From NCBI GenBank assembly GCA_964477265.1, contig CAYZDJ010000004.1, positions 124,001 to 188,000 on the forward strand: a stretch of 64,000 nucleotides of DNA. Direction: 5' to 3'. The stretch is from CAIVPM01 sp964477265 (GTDB lineage: Bacteria > Bacteroidota > Bacteroidia > Chitinophagales > Chitinophagaceae). The translations under genes and the position numbers were made by a program. Under the pieces are notes generated by a model. That model worked only from the letters and a program-made list of their open reading frames with translations, ran no database searches and was not told the DNA's origin. Below, one piece after another: positions 54,533 through 61,079 of the stretch (position 1 is the stretch's first letter; each line of letters opens with the position of its first letter).

Positions 54533-54552
54533 AAATACATTTAACAAAAATA

Positions 54553-55737
54553 TTATTTAAAAGCATTCAAGCCTGTAACATCCATTCCTGTTATTAGTAA
54601 ATGAATATCGTGTGTACCTTCGTAAGTAATAACACTTTCAAGGTTCATCATGTGTCTCATAATGCTGTATTCGCCTGTAATGCCCATGCCACCAAGCATT
54701 TGACGTGCATCCCTGCAAATATTTGTAGCAATTTCGCAGCTATTTCTTTTTGCCATACTCACTTGTTGTGGTGTGCATTTACCTTCATTCATCAATACAC
54801 CCAAACGCCAAACAAGCAATTGTGCCTTGGTAATTTCTGTTACCATTTCTGCCAACTTTTTTTGTTGTAACTGAAAGCCAGCAATAGGTTTTCCAAATTG
54901 CACACGTTCTTTGGCATAACGTAAAGCAGTATCATAGCAATCCATTGCAGCACCTAATGCACCCCATGCAATACCATATCTTGCTTTTGTTAAACAGCCT
55001 AAAGGACCTTTTAATCCTTTAACATTTGGTAAAATATTTTCTTTAGGCACTTTAACGTTATCAAATACCAATTCTCCTGTAGCACTTGCACGTAAACTCC
55101 ATTTGCCATGTGTAGTAGGTGTTGTAAATCCTTCCATGTCACGCTCTACAATTACCCCTTGAATTTCGTTTTGCTCGTTACGAGCCCACACTACTGCAAC
55201 TTGAGAAAAAGGTGCATTGCTAATCCACATTTTGGCACCATTTAAAATTACATGGTCACCAGCATCTTTAATATTTGTAAGCATTGAAGATGGGTCGCTA
55301 CCATGATTTGGTTCTGTTAAGCCAAAGCAACCAAGCCATTCCCCACTTGCTAATTTTGGTAAATATTTATTGCGTTGCTCCTCGCTGCCATAAGCATAAA
55401 TTGGATACATTACCAAACTACCCTGCACACTTGCAGTACTACGTACACCACTATCGCCACGCTCCAACTCCTGCATCATTAAACCATAAGAAATATAATC
55501 CAAGCCACCACCACCATATTGCGTTGGTACAGTTGGACCAAAGCAACCTAAGTCGCCCATTTGCTTTACAATTTGTTCAGGAAATTCTGCACGCTGTGCA
55601 TAGTCTTCTATAATAGGAGATATTTCTTTTTTTACATAATTCCTAACTGTATCACGAATAAGTTTATGTTCTTCTGTTAAAAGCTCATCTACTGAATAAT
55701 AATCTGGAGATTGAAATAGGTCTGCACGAACTGCCAT
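54553..55737 (-). CDS. gcdH: Glutaryl-CoA dehydrogenase-like acyl-CoA dehydrogenase
   Basis: 394 residues in the acyl-CoA dehydrogenase fold. The catalytic glutamate lies in VITYEGTHDIHLLI, the pattern of glutaryl-CoA dehydrogenases, and the N-terminal half has GGGGLDYISYGLMMQELERGDSGVRS and CFGLTEPNHGSDPSSM, and FAD-binding KMWISNAP. It would oxidatively decarboxylate glutaryl-CoA from lysine or tryptophan breakdown. It is transcribed alone. The paa operon is about 2.3 kb away but not co-oriented. Confidence 0.9.
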   Translation of the reverse strand: MAVRADLFQSPDYYSVDELLTEEHKLIRDTVRNYVKKEISPIIEDYAQRAEFPEQIVKQMGDLGCFGPTVPTQYGGGGLDYISYGLMMQELERGDSGVRSTASVQGSLVMYPIYAYGSEEQRNKYLPKLASGEWLGCFGLTEPNHGSDPSSMLTNIKDAGDHVILNGAKMWISNAPFSQVAVVWARNEQNEIQGVIVERDMEGFTTPTTHGKWSLRASATGELVFDNVKVPKENILPNVKGLKGPLGCLTKARYGIAWGALGAAMDCYDTALRYAKERVQFGKPIAGFQLQQKKLAEMVTEITKAQLLVWRLGVLMNEGKCTPQQVSMAKRNSCEIATNICRDARQMLGGMGITGEYSIMRHMMNLESVITYEGTHDIHLLITGMDVTGLNAFK

Positions 55738-55744
55738 ATAATTT

Positions 55745-55870
55745 TTGATTTATGTTTATCGAGAGTGAAACGAGAGTTGTTCGTAAAACGTCAGTTTATA
55801 ACTAACGATTTACTTTCGCTTACTTCCGAAAAACTAGCGTTTGTAAATTGCTGCGAAAGTAGGTGTTGAA
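55745..55870. repeat. Repeat-rich spacer upstream of gcdH
   Basis: GAGAGTGAAACGAGAGTTG, ACGTCAG, ACTAACGATTTACTTTCGC and GAAAGTAGG words repeat in both orientations. The words resemble the array at 28576-28713. Confidence 0.45.
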
Positions 55871-55917
55871 GTAAAACTAACAGTTGTTTGTAAAAAATAT
55901 TTTGATTAGACTAAGAT

Positions 55918-56214
55918 TTAATCGACTAATAATACTGGAAATTTTTGAAGTATACACGCTGCAATAAGCAATAAAATGCTTAACCAAATAAAAACATTTG
56001 TTCTATTGCTAACTTGCATAAAACGGCTTAAACCAAAATTGCCAGAATCGTATATTGCATATACACTATACCATACAAGAAAGTGAATAAAGAAAGCTTT
56101 TAATTCTGCAAATTCGGCTTTTGCTTTTTTCCAAAAAATAAATTTTCTGCTAGATGCTAAAACAATAATTACAATTGAGAAAACCTTTAGAAAAAGAAAT
56201 TGTGAAGGGGTCAT
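55918..56214 (-). CDS. Small membrane protein
   Basis: 98 residues with about three hydrophobic segments (roughly 8-22, 43-58, 74-92) and a basic loop SSRKFIFWKKAKAEFAELK. The ATG at 56214 is followed immediately by a hydrophobic stretch. The length, ATG and long hydrophobic pattern favour a real gene. No family is recognised; panC lies 63 bases downstream on the same strand, so they may share a transcript. Confidence 0.6.
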   Translation of the reverse strand: MTPSQFLFLKVFSIVIIVLASSRKFIFWKKAKAEFAELKAFFIHFLVWYSVYAIYDSGNFGLSRFMQVSNRTNVFIWLSILLLIAACILQKFPVLLVD

Positions 56215-56277
56215 AGGATTTGATTAAAGGCTGCAATGTATTAAGAATATTTTAGAAGAGCAGCTATTATTTCAAAT

Positions 56278-57126
56278 CTAACCAAGTATCATGTTATCAA
56301 TTAGCCTTACATCTTCAATAAATCCTGCAAATAAAATTACAAGTTGGGTGTTGCCATTCCAATGTGTAATAGGTTCAAGTGTGTTGGCATTGGCAAGGCT
56401 TATATAATCTATAGCAGTAAAGCCATTTTGCAAAATGCTTTGCCTGGCAGCATCAATTAATGTATTGCTGTTTTGAGGTGTAATATGTTGTTTTATTAAA
56501 GAAAAGCATTCGTAAATAATTTTGGCTTTATCTCTTGCAACCGCTGATAGTCTTTGGTTACGACTACTCATTGCCAATCCATTTTCTTCTCTTTTTGTTG
56601 CACAAATAACTACTTCAATTTTGTTTGTTTTGTGCATTAACTCAATTAACTTTTTAATAACAATACATTGCTGATAATCTTTTTGCCCAAGAAATAAAAC
56701 ATTAGGGTTTACAATGTTTAAAAGTTTTTCAACCACTATACACACACCATTAAAATGACCTGGCCTTTTAGTTCCTTCAAAAACAGTTTCTATAAAACCC
56801 AATTCATATTCCTTTTTTACAACAGTTCCTTCAGGATACATTTCATTTACAGGTGGCAAAAAAAGCACATCGCAGCCGGCAAGCTCAAGTTGCAAAATAT
56901 CCTGCTCTATGGTAATGGGGTATTTTTCAAAATCCTTTTTATCGTTGAATTGTGTAGGATTAACAAATATGCTGCACACAGTAATGCTACACTTTTTTTT
57001 GCTTTCTTCAATTAAAGAAATATGACCCAAATGCAAAGCACCCATTGTAGGTACAAAGCCTATTGCAGCCTGCCTTTGCTTGTTTAAATAATTTTGTAAA
57101 TCAATTACTTTTTTAAAGATGAGCAT
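56278..57126 (-). CDS. panC: Pantothenate synthetase
   Basis: 282 residues. The nucleotidyltransferase HXGH motif is H32-L33-G34-H35 in PTMGALHLGHISLI, and SSRNQRLS is the KMSKS-like loop. SIFVNPTQFN, FLGQKDYQQCIVIKKL and the C-terminal IEDVRLIDNMIL are all family features. It joins pantoate and beta-alanine using ATP in the CoA pathway. It is preceded by the divergent comF gene 61 bases away. Confidence 0.96.
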   Translation of the reverse strand: MLIFKKVIDLQNYLNKQRQAAIGFVPTMGALHLGHISLIEESKKKCSITVCSIFVNPTQFNDKKDFEKYPITIEQDILQLELAGCDVLFLPPVNEMYPEGTVVKKEYELGFIETVFEGTKRPGHFNGVCIVVEKLLNIVNPNVLFLGQKDYQQCIVIKKLIELMHKTNKIEVVICATKREENGLAMSSRNQRLSAVARDKAKIIYECFSLIKQHITPQNSNTLIDAARQSILQNGFTAIDYISLANANTLEPITHWNGNTQLVILFAGFIEDVRLIDNMILG

Positions 57127-57187
57127 TGTTGAAGTTGAAAAACAAAGTAAGGAGGTTTATATGAATTTTATTTGCTAATATTGACTT

Positions 57188-57889
57188 GTGAAAACCCTTT
57201 TGCAAAACATATCAAACAGCGTTAGCCATTTATTGTTTCCACACAATTGTTTGGGTTGTGCAACAGATGTATTAAACCAAAAGGATTTGCTTTGTGCAAA
57301 GTGTATAACAGATTTACCTGAAACCAATTTTGCAGCAGCAGCTAACAATCCCATTGAAAAAACATTTTCAGGGAGGATAAAAGTAGAGCATGCAACAACT
57401 GGTTTTTATTTCACAAAACAATCTTTGCTGCAACATTTAATGGTGCAATTGAAATATAAAAACAACCGCGATGTTGGTTTGTATTTAGGTAAATTATTGG
57501 GCTATCAATTGTTGCAATCAAACAGGTTTAATGACGTGGAAGCACTGATACCATTGCCTTTGAATGACAAGAAAGAATATAAACGTGGCTATAACCAGGC
57601 AGAAATAATTTGTAAGGGCATTGCAGAAGTGTTTGAAAAACCCATTATTAAAAATGCAATTGTAAGAAAAGTATTTACCCAAACACAAACCCATGAAAAT
57701 CGTATCAGCCGTTGGCAAAATATGGAAGGCGTTTTTGCCCTGGCAAATGAAAAAGCTATTGCTGGCAAACATGTTTTATTAGTTGATGATGTGGTTACTA
57801 CTGGTGCCACACTTGAAAGTTGTGGAGCAGAAATTTTAAAAGCCAGCAACACAAAACTGAGTATTGCCTGTGTGGCATTTACTATTTAG
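57188..57889 (+). CDS. ComF-family phosphoribosyltransferase-like protein
   Basis: 233 residues beginning with GTG at 57188. The N-terminal zinc-ribbon (NCLGCATDVLNQKDLLCAKC) and C-terminal phosphoribosyltransferase motif VLLVDDVVTTGATLESC match ComF, as does the RGYNQAEIICKGI segment. ComF supports DNA uptake in naturally competent bacteria, but many homologues have no known role. It is divergent from panC. Confidence 0.88.
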   Translation: MKTLLQNISNSVSHLLFPHNCLGCATDVLNQKDLLCAKCITDLPETNFAAAANNPIEKTFSGRIKVEHATTGFYFTKQSLLQHLMVQLKYKNNRDVGLYLGKLLGYQLLQSNRFNDVEALIPLPLNDKKEYKRGYNQAEIICKGIAEVFEKPIIKNAIVRKVFTQTQTHENRISRWQNMEGVFALANEKAIAGKHVLLVDDVVTTGATLESCGAEILKASNTKLSIACVAFTI

Positions 57890-58023
57890 GTATTACTACA
57901 AATATTTTTTTCTACATATCTTTTTGCTCACAAATAGCATACATAACACTGAAAATATCTGCGATATCAGCATTACTGTGAGAGAACTAATTTACAACAC
58001 TTTAATTTCTAGCATTCATGTCC

Positions 58024-58037
58024 CTAACAATTGTTAG
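58024..58037. promoter_or_regulatory. 14-bp perfect palindrome upstream of paaA, candidate operator
   Basis: CTAACAATTGTTAG, centred about 52 bases before the paaA ATG. It resembles the CNAACGNNCGTTNG site reported for the TetR-family PaaR of Thermus, with the central G/C pair changed to A/T. A TACTTTCG -7-like box lies at 58058-58065, so a protein bound here could block the promoter. Confidence 0.5.
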
Positions 58038-58082
58038 CATTAACACATTTTATTATTTACTTTCGCCAAAATTTTTGCTGTT

Positions 58083-59027
58083 ATGGAAATCAATTTTGAA
58101 GAATTGTTTTTATCGAAAATAGATAAGGAAATAAAGATTGAGCCAAAGGATTGGATGCCTGAGAAATACAGGCAAACAAATATTCGCCAGATTAGCCAGC
58201 ATGCACATAGTGAAATTGTAGGTATGCTACCAGAAGGTGCATGGATTACAAGAGCTCCATCTTTAAAGCGAAAAGCTATTTTATTGGCAAAGGTTCAAGA
58301 TGAAGCTGGGCATGGTTTGTACCTTTATTCTGCTGCTGAAACATTGAATATTAGCAGGGATGAAATGACTGAACAATTACTTACTGGCAAGGCAAAATAT
58401 TCTTCTATTTTTAATTATCCAAGTTTAACATGGGCAGATATGGGAGCCATTGGTTGGTTGGTTGATGGTGCTGCAATTTTAAACCAAGTAATGCTTTGCA
58501 GAACAAGTTATGGACCTTATGCAAGAGCAATGGTGAGAATTTGCAAAGAAGAAAGTTTTCATCAACGTCAGGGTTTTGAAATATTATTGGTTTTAAGTCA
58601 GGGAACAGAGGAACAAAAAGCAATGTGTCAGGATGCTATCAATCGTTGGTGGTGGCCAAGTTTAATGATGTTTGGCCCAACAGATAGTGAAAGCACTAAC
58701 AGCGACCAAAGCATGAAATGGAAAATTAAACGTAAAAGCAATGATGAATTGAGGCAACAATTTGTTGATATGGCTGTGCAACAAATTAAAGTGCTGAATA
58801 TGACATTGCCTGATGCTGATTTAAAATGGAATGAAGAAAGAAAGCATTATGATTTTGGTGAAATAAACTGGGATGAATTTTGGCAGGTTGTAAAAGGTAA
58901 TGGTCCTTGCAATAAAGAAAGATTGGATGCAAGAAATAAAGCCTGGAATGATGGTGCCTGGGTTAGAGAAGCTGCGATGGCTTATGCAAAAAAGAAGGCA
59001 GAAAGAAAGGACGTTAAAGTTGCGTAA
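58083..59027 (+). CDS. paaA: Phenylacetyl-CoA epoxidase subunit PaaA
   Basis: A 314-residue subunit holding the diiron site of the phenylacetyl-CoA monooxygenase. Ferritin-like helices contain VQDEAGHGLYLYSAAE (acidic ligand and histidine) and CKEESFHQRQGFEILL. The WMPEKYRQTNIRQISQHAHSEIVGMLPEG start is that of PaaA. It is the first gene of paaA-paaB-paaC here. Its stop is followed three bases later by a 23-base repeat and then by a four-helix-bundle gene, an arrangement that usually is not present in paa operons. Confidence 0.96.
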   Translation: MEINFEELFLSKIDKEIKIEPKDWMPEKYRQTNIRQISQHAHSEIVGMLPEGAWITRAPSLKRKAILLAKVQDEAGHGLYLYSAAETLNISRDEMTEQLLTGKAKYSSIFNYPSLTWADMGAIGWLVDGAAILNQVMLCRTSYGPYARAMVRICKEESFHQRQGFEILLVLSQGTEEQKAMCQDAINRWWWPSLMMFGPTDSESTNSDQSMKWKIKRKSNDELRQQFVDMAVQQIKVLNMTLPDADLKWNEERKHYDFGEINWDEFWQVVKGNGPCNKERLDARNKAWNDGAWVREAAMAYAKKKAERKDVKVA

Positions 59028-59030
59028 AAA

Positions 59031-59053
59031 TTGATTACTAATTATTGATTATT
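59031..59053. repeat. Left inverted repeat of four-helix cassette 1
   Basis: Begins TTGATTACTAATTATTGATT, 23 bases, ending one base before the ATG at 59054. Its reverse complement matches 59430-59452 at 22 of 23 positions. The sequence is AT-rich and partly self-repeating, which lowers the strength of the match. Confidence 0.8.
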
Positions 59054-59431
59054 ATGGCGAGTATAGACCATTTTTATGATTTACCTGTTTATAAAACTTG
59101 CAGGGAATTTCGAAAGAAAATTTCAGTAATTATTAAATCACTTTCTGCCTCAGAAAAGTTTGAATTGATTAACCAAACAAAACGTTCTTCAAGATCAATT
59201 ACAGCAAATATTTCTGAAGGTTTTGGAAGGTATCACCATCAAGAAAATATTCAATTTTGTAGAATTTCAAGAGGGTCTTTAACAGAAACTATGGAGCATA
59301 TCATTACAGCTTATGATGAAAATTATATCAATGAACAAACACTGAAAGAGATAAATGAAGATTATAAAAAGTGCTTGAAAGAGTTAAATACTTATATTAA
59401 ATATTTAAAGACTGCAAAAGAGATAATGTAA
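59054..59431 (+). CDS. Four-helix-bundle protein (S23/IVP-type), copy 1
   Basis: 125 residues from the ATG at 59054 (MASIDHFYDLPVYKTCREF). The frame also has an upstream TTG at 59045, which is less likely. Signature: AEKFELINQTKRSSRSITANISEGFGRY as a family-like segment, with F-x(2)-ISRGSLTETM later. The family (TIGR02436-like, four-helix bundle) was first found in intervening sequences of 23S rRNA and is related to the Avd accessory protein of diversity-generating retroelements; its function is unknown. It lies exactly between the paaA stop and the paaB start and is bounded by a 23-base inverted repeat. It shares about 40% visible identity with copy 2. Confidence 0.9.
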   Translation: MASIDHFYDLPVYKTCREFRKKISVIIKSLSASEKFELINQTKRSSRSITANISEGFGRYHHQENIQFCRISRGSLTETMEHIITAYDENYINEQTLKEINEDYKKCLKELNTYIKYLKTAKEIM

Positions 59432-59452
59432 TAATCAATAATTAATAATCAA
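59430..59452. repeat. Right inverted repeat of four-helix cassette 1
   Basis: Overlaps the stop codon of cassette 1 and ends just before the paaB ATG at 59453. It begins AATAATCAATAATTAATAAT and is the inverted partner of 59031-59053. Confidence 0.8.
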
Positions 59453-59836
59453 ATGATGATAAAAAAATATTACTACGGCGATTATGATGCCATTCAAGGT
59501 GGAGGAAGTTCAGCCAATAAAGATGTTACATCTAATTCCCCTTCAGGGGTTAGGGGTGATGAATTTCCTTTATGGGAAGTTTTTATTCGCAGCAAACAAG
59601 GCTTAGACCACAAGCATGTTGGTAGCTTGCATGCTGCTGATGTTGCTATGGCTATTGAAAATGCAAGAGATGTTTATACACGCAGAATGGAAGGAGTAAG
59701 CATTTGGGTTGTTGAAAGCAAGCATATTCACGCCAGCAATCCTGATGAAGCTGAAAGTTTATATGAACCTTCAATGGATAAAATTTACAGGCATCCAACA
59801 TTTTACAATTTGCCAGAAGAAGTAAATCATATGTAA
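59453..59836 (+). CDS. paaB: Phenylacetyl-CoA epoxidase subunit PaaB
   Basis: 127 residues. The PaaB core starts at PLWEVFIRSKQGLDHKHVGSLHAADVAMA, about residue 43, and ends DKIYRHPTFYNLPEEVNHM. The first about 42 residues form an unusual extension, MMIKKYYYGDYDAIQGGGSS then a segment (about residues 27-36, SNSPSGVRGD) encoded by a GC-rich palindrome. Other Bacteroidota PaaB proteins begin close to the core, so the extension is insertion-derived. PaaB is a small structural subunit of the epoxidase. Confidence 0.93.
   Translation: MMIKKYYYGDYDAIQGGGSSANKDVTSNSPSGVRGDEFPLWEVFIRSKQGLDHKHVGSLHAADVAMAIENARDVYTRRMEGVSIWVVESKHIHASNPDEAESLYEPSMDKIYRHPTFYNLPEEVNHM
59532..59558. repeat. GC-rich palindrome translated in PaaB
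   Basis: CCCC TTCA GGGG, then TTAGGGGTG. It translates as SNSPSGVRGD in the N-terminal extension of PaaB and aligns with the repeats in polA and the 38823 gene. Confidence 0.75.
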
Positions 59837-59837
59837 T

Positions 59838-59864
59838 GTTGGGAATTGGGTATTTGGAATTGGT
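59838..59864. repeat. Left inverted repeat of four-helix cassette 2
   Basis: GGGAATTGGG-TATTTGGAATT (59841-59861) matches the reverse complement of 60283-60303 at 18 of 21 positions. It lies directly behind the paaB stop. Confidence 0.65.
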
Positions 59865-59882
59865 GAATAGTAAATTTGAATT

Positions 59883-60260
59883 ATGAATTACAAAGGTTAT
59901 AAAGAACTTGAGTCATACATAAAAGCGAGGGAATTAAGAATCGAAATTTCAGTGCTTGTAAAGCAGTTTCCAGGAGCAGAAAAGTTCTTACTTATTGACC
60001 AAATCATTCGTTCATCAAGGTCAGTTACTGCAAACATTGCAGAAGGTTATGGACGTTATACATATACCGATACAAGAAATTTTTTCATTATTGCAAGAGG
60101 TTCTACAACAGAAACCATGGAACACTTAACAACTGCATTTGATGAAAGATATATTACAGAAGAAGTATTAAAAACATTTGAAGAAAAATGTGAAACTGTA
60201 ATAAAATTAATAAATGGTTATATTAATTATTTAGACAAATCAAAAGTAACAAAAAAGTAA
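59883..60260 (+). CDS. Four-helix-bundle protein (S23/IVP-type), copy 2
   Basis: 125 residues, MNYKGYKELESYIKAREL onwards. The shared signature is IRSSRSVTANIAEGYGRYTYTDTRNFF and IIARGSTTETMEHL. Its stop TAA overlaps the paaC start in TAATG, so translation may be coupled. It has diverged from copy 1, indicating separate arrival or long residence. The left repeat lies after paaB; the matching right repeat falls within the first codons of paaC. Confidence 0.9.
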   Translation: MNYKGYKELESYIKARELRIEISVLVKQFPGAEKFLLIDQIIRSSRSVTANIAEGYGRYTYTDTRNFFIIARGSTTETMEHLTTAFDERYITEEVLKTFEEKCETVIKLINGYINYLDKSKVTKK

Positions 60261-61051
60261 TGCAACTAAATACTCCACAACAAATTCCTAATTCCCAATT
60301 CCTAATTCCTTACTGCCTTCACCTTGCAGATACTACCCTTATTCTATCTCATAGAAATAGTGAATGGTGTGGGCATGGACCAATTCTTGAACAAGATATT
60401 GCTTTAACCAATATTGCATTAGACTTACTTGGACAAGCGAGAAATTTTTATCAATATGCTGCTCCAATGTCAACAGTCAATGGTCAACAGTCAACAGAAG
60501 ATGACCTTGCTTATTTAAGAGATGCAAATGAATTTAAAAACCATTTGATAACTGAACAGCCAAATGTGGATTGGGCAGTTACAATTCTTCGCCAGTTTTA
60601 CTTTAGTTGCTACCAGCATTTTTATTATTTAGAATTACAAAAAAGTAGCGATGAGCAGCTTGCAGCTATTGCTACAAAAGCTTTGAAAGAAGTTGCTTAT
60701 CATTTACGTTGGAGTAGTGAATGGGTTATTCGCCTTGGAGATGGAACTGAAGAAAGCAATGCTAAAATGCAAAATGCTGTTACTGTTTTAAAAGATTTTA
60801 TTGAAGAATTATTTGTAATGAGTGAGGAAGAAACAGAATTATTATCTCAAAATATCAGCGTTGATTTATATAAAATAAAACCTTTGTGGCAGCAAAAGGT
60901 TGATGAAGTTTTTGCAGAAGCTACTTTGCAATTTCAGTATTCATCTCAACCAAAAATTGGCGGTAAACAAGGACAACATACACAGCACTTAACAGACTTA
61001 CTTGCAGAAATGCAGGTACTGCAAAGAACATATCCAAATAGCGTTTGGTAG
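60260..61051 (+). CDS. paaC: Phenylacetyl-CoA epoxidase subunit PaaC
   Basis: 263 residues. The core (YCLHLADTTLILSHRNSEWCGHGPILEQDIALTNIALDLLGQARNFYQ) matches PaaC, an inactive ferritin-like partner of PaaA. The first 17 residues (MQLNTPQQIPNSQFLIP) are encoded by the right repeat of cassette 2, and a second repeat-derived insertion MSTVNGQQST follows the AAP segment at about residues 70-79. Downstream, on the same strand, there is no paaD or paaE; a minus-strand gene follows. Confidence 0.94.
   Translation: MQLNTPQQIPNSQFLIPYCLHLADTTLILSHRNSEWCGHGPILEQDIALTNIALDLLGQARNFYQYAAPMSTVNGQQSTEDDLAYLRDANEFKNHLITEQPNVDWAVTILRQFYFSCYQHFYYLELQKSSDEQLAAIATKALKEVAYHLRWSSEWVIRLGDGTEESNAKMQNAVTVLKDFIEELFVMSEEETELLSQNISVDLYKIKPLWQQKVDEVFAEATLQFQYSSQPKIGGKQGQHTQHLTDLLAEMQVLQRTYPNSVW
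60283..60310. repeat. Right repeat of cassette 2, translated in PaaC
   Basis: ATTCC and CCCAATT words repeated, encoding QIPNSQFLIP at the PaaC N-terminus. The section 60283-60303 is the inverted partner of 59841-59861. Confidence 0.65.
60469..60497. repeat. GTCAACAG micro-repeat translated in PaaC
   Basis: Words GTCAACAG, GTCAATG, GTCAACAG, TCAACAG in near-tandem array, encoding STVNGQQST between conserved PaaC segments. Confidence 0.65.
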
Positions 61052-61079
61052 TTTTTGTAATTTAGGCCGAAAGCGATTG

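Noticed and set aside
59054..60260. Ribosomal protein S23 annotation for the four-helix genes
   Set aside because: The family name comes from 23S rRNA intervening sequences; there is no rRNA here and no evidence of a ribosomal role.
59027..60310. Diversity-generating retroelement, suggested by Avd-like four-helix proteins
   Set aside because: No reverse transcriptase, template repeat or variable repeat is present in the window.
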